Program-made: the position numbers and the translations under genes | The notes under the pieces: generated by a model | The model's database searches: none | What the model was told of the DNA's origin: nothing | Seen by the model: the letters and a program-made list of their open reading frames with translations, nothing else | Shown here: positions 10,050-18,512 of the stretch, in pieces | How the letters are laid out: every line of letters starts with the position of its first letter | How positions within the stretch are numbered: position 1 is the first letter of the stretch | Source of the DNA: Spirometra erinaceieuropaei | Lineage: Eukaryota; Platyhelminthes; Cestoda; Diphyllobothriidea; Diphyllobothriidae | Reading direction: 5' to 3' | Length of the DNA: 64,000 nt | Assembly: GCA_902702965.1 (NCBI GenBank) | Contig: CACRXP010000194.1 | Location: 304,170-368,169 of the forward strand

Positions 10050-12078
10050 GGTCTCCTTGACCTTATTCCTCGGAAGATGTTCAAATCGAGTGCTAATTCC
10101 ACCGCTATCCCACACTTTCTTAAAAACAGACTTAAAAAGTTACGGAAGCAGTTTAAAGATCCTTCTGTGAGCTCATTATCAGTTCATCTAAGAATCGTTG
10201 AAATATTTGAACTAGCTTCGAAAATGAGGCTCGAGCGAGATAGGCGTAGAGAGTCTTTAGCTATTAATGACGTGAATTCTTCTAAATCAGTTGCTCAGAT
10301 CTTCCGTCAGAGATCATCTGCTAAGTCCCACCAAGTCATTCCGCCCTTGCTTAGTGCTAGCAATGCCTTCATTACTGAGGAGTCAGGCAAAGCAGAGATT
10401 TTAAATTCGTTCCTTGCCAAGCATTTCACCATTGAAACTGATCCGATCCCTTTAATTCCTTCGTTGTCTGATGCTTCTCTTAGCTTCATTAATTTTTCTC
10501 CTGAATGTATTCAAAAACTGATAAGCCATCTTCCTAACTCTCACTCAGTAGGTACGAACAATATCCCAAACTCTTTGATAAAACAGCTGAGAGATTTTCC
10601 TCCTCTGCTTAGCAAAATCTTTTCAGTACTTCTCGTAAATGGCTTCTTCCCTGACTATTGGAAAACTTTTATTATTATTCCAGTATTTAAGTCTGGCTGT
10701 CGTTCTGACGTACAGAACTATCGAGGTGTCCATAAAACACCCTCTCTCGCCAAAATCTTCGAAAAAATTATCGCCGTAAAAATTACCGAATTTTGTATAG
10801 CCAATCAAGTTATTAGCCCTTCCCAGCATGGTTTTTTACCAGATCGCTCTTGTGAAACATGTCATCTGTCGTTTCTCGATCTACTTACCTCTCTTCGTAA
10901 TGATCACCTATCTGTTGTCGTTATTCATTTTGATCTTAGTAAAGCCTTTGATAAAGTGCCACATAATAGACTCTTGATTAAATTGGAAGCTATGGGAATT
11001 CGCAGTCCCCTAATAGACTTTCTCAGGTCATACCTGTCTAATCGTAAACAAAAGGTTTTGGTGGGATCTTCACTTTCCAGTGAAAGTCCTATTGTAAGCG
11101 GTGTCCTACAAGGTACCGTTTTAGGTCCTCTTTTGTTCTTGCCTTACATAAATGATATTTCAGCAGCAGTTAAATATTCTCAATCATTTATTTATGCCGA
11201 TGATCTCAAATGTGTATATTCTTTCAATAAATCTACGAGCCTTCATTGCCTGGAGCAAATCCATGCTGACTTGCTTGCTCTCTCAGCTTGGAGCTCAAAA
11301 TGGCTAATGGAATTCTCTCCGTCTATATGTCGTTATATGTGTTTTGGACCTGACAGGCTACCCCAACCTGTGGTCTTTCAAGGCACACCTATGACTGAAT
11401 GTACCACCATCAAGGATTTAGGTTTAAGCTACACTAGTAATCTTGATCTCTCGCCGCACGCTGACAGAATTACAGCCAAAGCTGCCAAGATTTGTGGCTT
11501 TATTTCTTACAATTTCTATCTTCCTGAAATTAAATTAAGGCTCTATCGTATGTTTGTACTTCCCATTCTCGAGTATTGTTGCCCATTCTTTGGTTTGATG
11601 AATGAAGCCAGTCGTTTGAAAATTGAAAATGTCCAAAGACGTTTTTCTAAAAAAACTTTTAGATAGGGAACATCCCAATATCTCCTACTCAGATAGATGC
11701 CAGCTAATTAACCTAAATTTTTTATGGGTTCGAAGACTAGAAGCGGGCTTCTGTCTCCTCTTTCGCATTAATCATAGTTCAAATTTTCCTCGGATTTCAA
11801 CACTTACCCCTAGTAGTCGCCCATACAATCTTCGCAACTCGTCTCTAATTATACCTCCTCCAGCGTCCTTCACCTCTAAGCGCTCCCTTTTTTCGCTTCC
11901 AGGTATACTTTCCTCTGGAATAACCTTCCAATAAATATAAGATCTTCAGAAAATCTACACACATTTAAGGGAAGGCTACGCCTTTATCTGAATACTGACT
12001 CGATTAAACTTTTATTTTCCTCATCCTTCCCAGACAACTTTTTCTATGACACTGAGAAAGGGCCACCGGGAATTTAGC
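10050..12078 (+). pseudogene. CR1-like reverse transcriptase, one frameshift before the C-terminus
   Basis: A single open frame covers most of the protein to 11666. It contains NIPNSLIKQLRDFPPLLSKI, DVQNYRGVHKTPSLAKIFEK, FDLSKAFDKVPHNRLLIKLE (motif 3), SGVLQGTVLGPLLFLPYIND (motif 4) and FIYADDLK (motif 5). The catalytic Asp pair is intact. Near 11640 the frame shifts to 11623-11934 (LNFLWVRRLEAGFCLLFRIN), and near 11910 shifts again to finish with EKGPPGI and TAG at about 12076-12078. The first residues of the 10023-11666 frame belong to the host element A. The long open RT suggests a younger insertion than its host. Confidence 0.87.
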
Positions 12079-12195
12079 ATGCCGCTATTAAATTTCCGTA
12101 TCTGTTCACGTTTTCTTCCTTTATGAGTTGTCTCGCTACCTAAGATCCCTCACCAGAAATGTTAATTGTTCCAATTTTTCAGTTCATGCATCGTG

Positions 12196-12480
12196 CCCTC
12201 ACAGAATGCGCACCATTGATGCTCTTGGCGAAACCTTCTGTATTCGCCATATACTAACTCGGATGAATGTAACCGACCGCATCTGGGTTCCTATCGCCTC
12301 GGGACCGATCTTCATGATGCCCTCACTGAATGCGCTCCATCGACGCTCTTGGCGAAGCCTTCTATATTCGCCATATACTAGTAATCTGGTCGCATCTCCC
12401 TTCCCCCATGCTCGGATGGACTCGGTTGAATGAAACCGACCGCATCTGGGTTCCTATCGCCACGAGACTGGTTTTCAATT
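12196..12480 (+). repeat. Two-copy tandem repeat in the CR1-like 3' UTR
   Basis: A segment beginning CCCTCA at 12196 recurs at 12320, a 124-base offset, with the shared blocks GCTCTTGGCGAA, TATTCGCCATATACTA and ACCGACCGCATCTGGGTTCC. The second copy carries an extra insert of about 45 bases. Short open frames here (12128-12433 and 12330-12665) are repeat sequence, not genes. Confidence 0.8.
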
Positions 12481-12903
12481 TCGCCACTTATTTTTCTTAT
12501 TCAAGGCGATACAGGCCAGTCCTGACCCACCCGCCTACGTACAATTTTATGAAATCCCTTACACAATGCCATATACAGCTGACATTTATTCCGGCCATGC
12601 TGATGTCGGACTATATTCCATTCTGTACCGCCACATGCAGGCCAGTCCTCCCTGTATTTTTCTGATGCTATTTTTCTGAGGGGTTTTTTTCTCCTGTTAA
12701 ATTACTACAGTCATTTTTAAATTTTGCTTTGGAGTTTTTTTTCACCCCTCGTTTTTTTTCATTTTCATTTTGCTTAACGGACTTCTAATCTCAAAAACTA
12801 TGTATTGCACTTTGTACAGATTTTGCCTACCTCGTCTAAAATTCGCATGTAAATTTATTTTTACTTGCTTTGATGGGACCCCGACGGGTCTTTAATAAAA
12901 ATA

Positions 12904-12924
12904 ATTGAATTGAATTGAATTGAA
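12904..12924 (+). repeat. (TTGAA)n 3' tail of the CR1-like element
   Basis: Four tandem TTGAA/ATTGA units directly follow ACGGGTCTTTAATAAAAATA and mark the end of the insertion. CR1-like elements typically end in short tandem repeats rather than poly(A). Confidence 0.8.
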
Positions 12925-13760
12925 CATGATGAACGGGCCCTGCAAGAAGGACTGAATCGCCTATGCGAATGGTCTGACAAATGGCTGCTAAAGTTTAACC
13001 TAGAGAAGTGCGTCGCACTGCAACTCAAAACGACTGGAAGATCTGACGGAGAGGATCACCATTACCAACTTGGTGGAAGGTGCCTTTCAAATGTAACCGA
13101 ACAAAAAGATCTTGGGATAAACATTCTGTCGACCCTTAAGCCTTCATCTCAGTGTGTTGGGGCGTCCAAAAGAGGAACTGGTGTTCTCTTTGCCATTAAA
13201 CGATTTTTCGTGGAAATACACAAAGAGTTATTTGGAAAAGTATACGGAGCGTTCATTCGCTCGCATCTGGAATATGGAATCCAAGCGTGCGCCCGTGGCT
13301 AAAAAAGACAATAAGTTGCTAGAAAGAGTTCAGAGGAGAGCAACAAAAATTGTAAAAGGCCTCAGGACTTTACCTTACAACTGCCGACTTAGGGAACTTA
13401 AACTTTTTCCTCTTGAGTGCAGGCAGGTTCGTGGAGATCTCATACAGGCCTATCGGATATTGAGGAACCGGGAATGTGCCCCAAACCCCGACGATTTCTT
13501 CACCCTGGCCACAACGACAAACCTGCGTGGGAACTCTCTAAAACTTAGAGGATCCCGATGCCGCCTGGACGTTCGCAAATACTGTTTTTCACAGCGAGTC
13601 GTCGGTGCCTGGAACGGGCTTCCCGAGGACGTAATAATGGCGGATACCACGGAGACGTTCAAGCAAAGACTCGATGCATATTTGCTTGGACACTATCGCT
13701 TGTCTGGACAGAACAGCTCTGTGGTGCTAAACCAACGCCGTGCATACTCATACCGCTAAT
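12922..13760 (+). pseudogene. Element A, C-terminal part after the nested insertion
   Basis: The frame resumes with LNRLCEWSDKWLLKFNLEKC and KDLGINILSTLKPSSQ, shared with the reverse copy at 5.2-5.8 kb. A stop at about 13301 in that frame and a shift to the 13154-13759 frame give KLLERVQRRATKIVKGL, GDLIQAYRILRNRE and VVGAWNGLPEDVIMADTTET, ending in a TAA at 13757-13759. It is the thumb and C-terminal domain found in this group of flatworm RT elements. It is inactive because of the insertion and the frameshift. Confidence 0.83.
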
Positions 13761-13980
13761 GCGGATGACTGTCATTACATTTTACTGAAATCATCTACAA
13801 CTGAATGTTCTCAAGTTTTGGTTCTTCATTTCCAGAGGAAATATTCTGTCAAATGTGTATATCACTGACAACATTTCAGTACCATGTTTATTTAAAGTGA
13901 AATATTGCATGTACCGTTTACAATAGGGTTTTGAAAGGCATTGCCTATTACTCTTAAAATATACTGACCTATACTGACCT

Positions 13981-14648
13981 AAGTTGCTAGAAAGAGTTCA
14001 GAGAATAGCGACAAAATTTTGAAAGGCCTCAGAACTTTACCTTACAAATGCCGACTTAATGAACTTAAACTCTTTCCTCTTGAGTACAGGCAGATTCTAG
14101 AAGATCTCATACAGTCGCATCAGATACTGAGGAACCGGGACTTTCCCCTAAACCTTCATTATTTATTTACCCTGGCCACAACAACAAACCTGCGTGGGAA
14201 CTCCCTAAAACTTAGAGGATCCCGATGTCAACTGGACGTCTACAGATACTGTTTTTCACAGCGAGTCGTTGGTGCCGGGAACGGGCTTCCCGAGGACGTA
14301 ATAATGGCGGATACCACGGAGACGTTCAAGCCAAGAGTAGATGTATATTTGCTTGGACAATACCGCCTGTGTGGACAGAACAGTTCTGTGGTGCCAAGCC
14401 AACGACTTGCATGCACCTACCACTAATGCGGATGACCGTCATTTCATTTTACCGATATCATCTCCAACTGAATGTTCTTGAGTTTCGGTCATGCATGTTC
14501 AATGAAAAGTATTCTGTTAAGCACATATATTATTCAGAACATTTTAGTACCATCTTTAATAAAAGTTAGATATTTCATGTACCGTTTACAATAGGGTATT
14601 CAAAGGCATTGATTTTTACCCTTAAAATAATCAGACATACACTGACCT
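13981..14648 (+). mobile_element. Second 5'-truncated element A 3' end, head to tail
   Basis: Begins AAGTTGCTAGAAAGAGTTCA at 13981, immediately after the two tail units of the first copy, and repeats 13313-13980 with an offset of 668 bases. Both end in ACTGACCT-type tails (14639-14648 here). The frame 14019-14426 matches the C-terminal domain (VVGAGNGLPEDVIMADTTET). The copies differ at scattered bases and by small indels, so this is not a recent assembly duplicate. Confidence 0.83.
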
Positions 14649-15663
14649 ATATTCCTCTTTCAGCTCTTAGTCCGGACAATTATGGGTAGCCTCCTGAAAA
14701 ACACGAAGGAAATGTGCAACCGCCCCTTTACAACTGGGCAGATTATAACGAGCCTGAATGTCAGTACGAGAGACGGTTCAGGAAAGTGAGGCTTTGGCAA
14801 CTTCTATGTACTTAATCGGCTATGCAGAATAAGAGACTAAGTGGAGAAGCCTAGTTACAAAAATAAACTGGGGCAAAGTGAGATTGTCCAGCGGGATTGG
14901 CGGAGGCACAATGATCCGGCAAAGACAGCGACAGAGGTCCCGCGTACGAAGGTTGGCGGCCTGCCACGGCGTTAATATGCCGGAGGTTAATCATCGCCCG
15001 TATTTATAGCTTCTCCAAGCCGGAAGTCGTCAAGTTTGAGTCCGCCATTGTTGGTTGGTTGAGGGTAGAAAGTTAAACAAACGTAGGTCATGGATATTTT
15101 GATTAATTTTAGGTTTATAAAAATTTATTATATGCATACATTTTGTGAGAGGCCAAATTGGGACAAAGTACATGGCATAAAAAGATGGAAAAGTTCAGGG
15201 CGCGCGCCCCTAAAGGGGCGCGCTTTCTAGAACTTTCTTTAAGACGGCGGCCGCACGTGGTCTGGCTTCTTGAACTTCCCACAAGGCGGAATGACAACCG
15301 CCAACTAGAAAACACCCAAATTTACCCAACTGGAATGTGATTTCAAGGTCAGGCCGATATCAAAGTTATTCGATTCCATTAAGGACATATTATTCATTCC
15401 CCCCTTCCCCCAGAAACTACCGAATTGCACACTTAATTTTTTATAGTGTACATATCGTTCTTTCTAAAGACTTTTGCGATTATTTTTCCTTGGAATTCAG
15501 GTTTTTTAACTTACAACAAACTCTTAATTCGCGCTCTATTGGTTGAACAGACACTCAAAACAAATGAAGTCAAAGTGCAGTCGAAATGGATGAGTTTGTT
15601 TTACTTTTTTTCCATGTTCAAGGTAGACTGACAGTGCCCAATGGGCGCTATAATAAACCTATT
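14649..15663. other. Non-coding stretch, no gene supported
   Basis: Apart from the GC-rich inverted repeat at 15202-15223 I see no motif. Short open frames (for example 15158-15340) have no family signature. Confidence 0.45.
15202..15223. repeat. Perfect GC-rich inverted repeat
   Basis: GCGCGCCCCT at 15202-15211 is matched by AGGGGCGCGC at 15214-15223 around a 2-base centre. It sits in otherwise AT-rich DNA next to a GCGGCCGC-containing CpG-rich patch (15244-15262). The function is unknown. Confidence 0.85.
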
Positions 15664-16100
15664 TTATTCTAAACGGTCGCCTCTAATTTCTGACTGAGTG
15701 ACTTCACTGCTTGGACTTGAACGAGCAGGGGGGGGGGGCGGGTGGGAACATCTGCGAGCCCTCGCAATGAAATTGGCATGATACCAACAAATAACGGCTA
15801 TTAGAGGTCGCGAACGGGAACGACGCCGGCTAAATGAGCGAGTGGAAGAAAGGCGAGCGAGCGGTAATTTTAGGGACGCCATCTCTTCTGCTATGGCATC
15901 GCTATATGCCCACTTGGCGTTGGTAACAAGGGACTGGAGAGCTGGGCGACGGAAGGCGTTTCGAAGCGCTGCACCTCCAACATCCTGTCCGCCGTCTCAA
16001 CTGACCGTAACACCGAGAGATCGTCTGAGCCAGAAACCAGAACGGTTTGAACACCGGCTGGCAGACGCTCCAGTAAAAATTCCTTCAAAGTTTGTAATCG
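15664..16100 (-). pseudogene. Ty3/Gypsy-type gag fragment
   Basis: On the reverse strand, 16088-15891 reads KEFLLERLPAGVQTVLVSG and later ETADRMLEV, the capsid C-terminal pattern of flatworm Gypsy gag proteins (FL-x-RLP-x-x-VQ-x-VL, then LAD-x-x-x-EV). A frame change leads to 15882-15664, where CWYHANFIARARRCSHP corresponds to the CWYH-x-x-F-x-x-x-A-x-x-C basic segment at the end of such gag proteins, followed by a run of Pro coded by the G-run at 15728-15738. Gag packages element RNA. No protease, RT or integrase is visible nearby, so this is an isolated fragment. Confidence 0.62.
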
Positions 16101-16107
16101 ATTTTTA

Positions 16108-16176
16108 GCTCACAGCGAAGGCCTCGCATCCTTATCTATATAAGAAGGTTGCGTGTTCGAATCACGTCGGGGTCAC
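16108..16176 (+). repeat. tRNA-like 3' half (tRNA-derived SINE or decayed tRNA)
   Basis: GCGTG-TTCGAAT-CACGT (about 16151-16167) forms a T-arm with a 7-base loop, then CGGGGTC-A-CCA looks like an acceptor strand, discriminator and CCA. TAGCTCA upstream resembles box A. The 5' acceptor strand (expected GACCCCG) is absent and the anticodon arm does not fold well, so it is not a functional tRNA gene. It shares the CATCC-TTAT block with the 40.0 kb tRNA-like sequence. Confidence 0.45.
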
Positions 16177-16210
16177 CACTTTAGCGGGCAAGTAAACCGA
16201 TTACTCGATC

Positions 16211-16654
16211 TCACACTAAGACAAAGTTGAGAAAAGTCAGGCGAAACGGCTGCGCCAGAACGGACTTAAGTGTCAACGCCGCCCAGAAAAGAGCAAAGGC
16301 AATGGGTAAAAAGTCAGTTAGCCAAACCGAAACCCACACCAGCTGGAGTGTGCGCATAACAGTTACATAAACACCAACTAAAACAAAAGTGGATAAATAG
16401 GAGTCTAGTAGATGCTTAGCAAGTAGAATAACTATAAAAGGCAGTGAATGAACAAAAATATGACAAAGGGCTACCACAGATTCACGATGGTGGACATCGT
16501 GGTCTTTGCTTGAGTCGTCACATTGTTTACTCACAATAGTCATATAGTAAAGGCAATGCCCGTTAGCTGGCCACACTTTGCAATTCCTGTTATAATTTGT
16601 GGTTGGCTGCGTGATCGTGCTTCTATTCAGGAAGTTCGGGCTGGAGCATAGCAT
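16211..16654 (-). CDS. Exon of a multipass membrane protein, RNFT-like (tentative)
   Basis: The reverse frame contains HSLPFIVILLAKHLLDSYLS, then TFVLVGVYVTVM, two adjoining hydrophobic helices. This resembles the first membrane pair of RNFT1/RNFT2 ER ubiquitin ligases (SLPF-x-x-x-LLxK-x-x-x-x-H-x-LG-x-x-V-x-x-G-x-x-x-T). A later WVSVWLTDFLPIAFALFW could match their LW-x-VG-x-xDF segment, but the intervening membrane helices are missing. The true exon probably starts after an AG near 16515 and may end at a GTGTGG donor near 16350. The first 50 residues of the frame look like intron. No RING exon was found in the window. The call is a resemblance only. Confidence 0.4.
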   Translation of the reverse strand: MLCSSPNFLNRSTITQPTTNYNRNCKVWPANGHCLYYMTIVSKQCDDSSKDHDVHHRESVVALCHIFVHSLPFIVILLAKHLLDSYLSTFVLVGVYVTVMRTLQLVWVSVWLTDFLPIAFALFWAALTLKSVLAQPFRLTFLNFVLV

Positions 16655-17473
16655 GCCATAAGCAATGACATTCCATACAGAAACTCATGTCTCCAATGTG
16701 CGATTCAGACGAAAGCCTAGAAATGCCTATGCAATAAACATGAGATCCACAAACTATTCAGCGAACAGATTCGGATGTTTTGCATATTGTATGCATCCAC
16801 CGAAAGAATGCGTATTAATTGCTACCAGGACACTCAACAATTGTTCTAGTTTCAACAAGCATCTCTGAAATATCCCTGGTCCAATTAATTACGAACGGCA
16901 CGCAACAGCATGTAAATTTAGTATATCAGGAAGAAGTAAGAAAACAAGCTTGCCACTTATTCACGGAACCAAGGCCGTGCGCATGATGGGAATAATGAAA
17001 ATTTACCCTGCTTAGGTACAGGTGATTACGCACGAACACTATGGGAGCATAAGTCATAGTCAACGAAATTCTCATTTTTGACCGTGTTCTATTCATTTTT
17101 TGTCATTGGTCCGTATCCACAACCGTTCTGAATTGTTTGTTTCTAAATAGCCCTAAGTTTATCTCAGTGTTCGGTTACGTTGTTTTTTTTCGGAAACTGT
17201 TTGTTTGTAATCTTTCTAGTTTCCGCATATGTGATGTCCGGCGACCACCGTAACTTTATGTCAGTCCATTGGTCGATCCTTCTTCAGCATCCTTTTTCTG
17301 GACCCCATAGTACTTAACTCGGATTTACACAAGCGCACTTTCTCTCAGAACGGCATAAAAACACAAATTCAATACCTCAATTCTGACGGAACTTTGAGAA
17401 CTCCATGCAAGTTTTGAGGACCATCGAGAATTTTAAGACGCGCCAAATTACGCCGCCAGAGCGCTTTTTGAAA

Positions 17474-17572
17474 ATGCCTAAAGACGTGGACTCTCCTGCT
17501 GCGCTGGAGATAAAGATCAACAAATGGGATATAAACGCAGCCAAGCATGCCTTAGATGATGCCGCAAAAGAG
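17474..17572 (+). CDS. SPCS2: SPCS2 exon 1
   Basis: Codes MPKDVDSPAALEIKINKWD and the LDDAAKE block. It ends GAG before GTTTTT, phase 0. The I-K-I-x-KWD-x-x-A-x-K-x-x-LDD pattern is the conserved cytosolic N-terminus of the family. Confidence 0.85.
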
Positions 17573-18506
17573 GTTTTTAAGTTTCTTTTAAATCGAGTTC
17601 CATAGATCATGAAAAGTCACTACGAAGTGAAGGAGTGTTTTCGTTTGTTCGACGGCCGCCTTCTTCTTTGTACATTGGCGGTTCTTGTGGCTTTGTTAGC
17701 AGTAGTCTATGACTACGTATTCCCATATCCCGATTCGAGATACATTTTGATGGGATGTGCTGTAACGTATCCTCTTTCGTCGTTTAGAAACTGTAAATTT
17801 GCTTATCGCCGTCATACTTGGGCCCAGGTCGTATCCCCACGACAGGCAGGTCGTCTTCCCCCTATTATTTAACTCTTTGATATTGAAAAGTTCCGGGGAT
17901 GCCATTGTAAGTAGACATTTCTCATTAGTCGGGGACGGTCGACTGGTGTCGCCCAAACGAGTGGTAAGGGGCGACAGTTCGATGTCTTCCTCAACATATT
18001 ATGAAATTTGCGGCGATAAAACTAACCCCCCTCTTAAGACACTCAAGTTACAATGTACCCCGTAATTTTTTTATGGACTGACCTTCTCATTCCGAGAGTT
18101 CTCCCAGAAATATTTCGTTGACTCGCAAACTACATTCTTACCTTTTTGTCTGTGCCCCGAGAGTATTGTCCTTAACCGTTGTTTGCAGCTACTTTCTCAT
18201 CACTTCGGTTCTATCGTGGTACATGTACTTCATAGAGGGCAATATTTTCTTTAATGGAATCCAGGCGGACAAGACAGGTCTCGATCCAGCTGATAAATGG
18301 ACGTTATCCTCCTCCATAAAGAAGTGAGTTGCATCGTTTATGTGCTCTGCGGCATTTTTCGTTATCCATTATTGCCGTATACGTGCAATGTGGCCGCCTC
18401 ATTCTTCTATGATCCTCGCGACACTGCGGACGGCACTGACCGCTTCACAATAATTAGTCGTTTTCAACGTGATCCGACGATTTACGTTATTTTGTTTGCT
18501 TGTCGA
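17474..18506 (+). CDS. SPCS2: Signal peptidase complex subunit 2 (SPC25), four exons, C-terminus not found
   Basis: Exons 17474-17572, 17606-17766, 18189-18323 and probably 18458-18506 join in phase (0, 2, 2). The product begins MPKDVDSPAALEIKINKWD, then LDDAAKEIMKSHYEVKE, LFDGRLLLCTLAVLVALLAV (membrane helix 1), YDYVFPYPDSR, YFLITSVLSWYMYFI (helix 2) and TGLDPADKWTLSSSIK. Spacing matches the family without gaps over these parts. SPCS2 is a non-catalytic subunit of the ER signal peptidase, with both ends cytosolic. An in-frame ATG also lies at 17405; 17474 was chosen because it has A at -3 and gives a family-like short N-terminus. About 60 C-terminal residues of the usual protein are not located, so there may be further exons downstream or the gene may be broken. 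Confidence 0.85.
17573..17605 (+). other. 33-nt mini-intron of SPCS2
   Basis: GTTTTTAAG...CCATAG lies between two coding blocks that align without gap to the SPCS2 family once it is removed. It contains an in-frame stop (TAG) at its end if read through. Introns of about 30-40 nt are known in flatworms. Confidence 0.82.
17606..17766 (+). CDS. SPCS2: SPCS2 exon 2 with membrane helix 1
   Basis: Codes IMKSHYEVKECFRLFDGRL, helix 1 and YDYVFPYPDSRYILMGCAV, then stops in phase 2 before GTATCC. The DGR-L before the helix and the PFP-like FPYPDS after it are family landmarks. Confidence 0.85.
18189..18323 (+). CDS. SPCS2: SPCS2 exon 3 with membrane helix 2
   Basis: The acceptor is TGTTTGCAG and the donor GTGAGT. 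Codes TYFLITSVLSWYMYFI, then FNGIQADKTGLDPADKW and TLSSSIK. The T-G-x-DP-x-D-x-W-x-LSSS-x-K motif is the strongest SPCS2 signature in the window. Confidence 0.87.
18458..18506 (+). CDS. SPCS2: SPCS2 probable exon 4
   Basis: After AATAATTAG, reading in phase gives NRFQRDPTIYVILFACR, which matches the family segment RF-x-x-x-x-T-L-x-L-x-F-x-x-x-R in length and position. A TAG at 18510-18512 follows, so the exon must end at or before GTCTAG (18507) or the protein is truncated here. The donor is weak. Confidence 0.5.
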
Positions 18507-18512
18507 GTCTAG

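Larger units (their letters stand above)
10047..12921 (+). mobile_element. CR1-like element inserted in element A, nearly complete RT
   Basis: This element starts inside the element A RT after GAACA (10042-10046) and ends in a (TTGAA)n tail at about 12904-12924, after which GAACA (12922-12926) recurs and element A resumes. The two GAACA copies are a candidate target-site duplication, though the right one overlaps the tail repeat. It is 5'-truncated (no ORF1 or endonuclease). It is the same family as copy 1 at the window start, sharing KDLGLSYTSNLDLSPHADR and the C-terminal EKGPPGI. The 3' UTR (12079-12900) holds a degenerate tandem repeat. Confidence 0.88.
9012..13980 (+). mobile_element. Element A: non-LTR retrotransposon split by a nested insertion
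   Basis: Element A runs forward from about 9012 to 10046, is interrupted by a CR1-like element, and resumes at 12922 to a 3' tail of two ATACTGACCT units (13961-13980). The residues flanking the break join in frame: KLWRAINGE before it and HDERALQEG after it, colinear with the uninterrupted reverse copy at 4.6-6.3 kb. The endonuclease part is absent (5' truncation or loss). Frameshifts near 9600 and 13300 show decay beyond the insertion. Confidence 0.85.

Noticed and set aside
16108..16176. Functional tRNA gene with encoded CCA
   Set aside because: The 5' acceptor strand does not pair and the anticodon arm has no 7-base loop, so it is listed only as tRNA-like.
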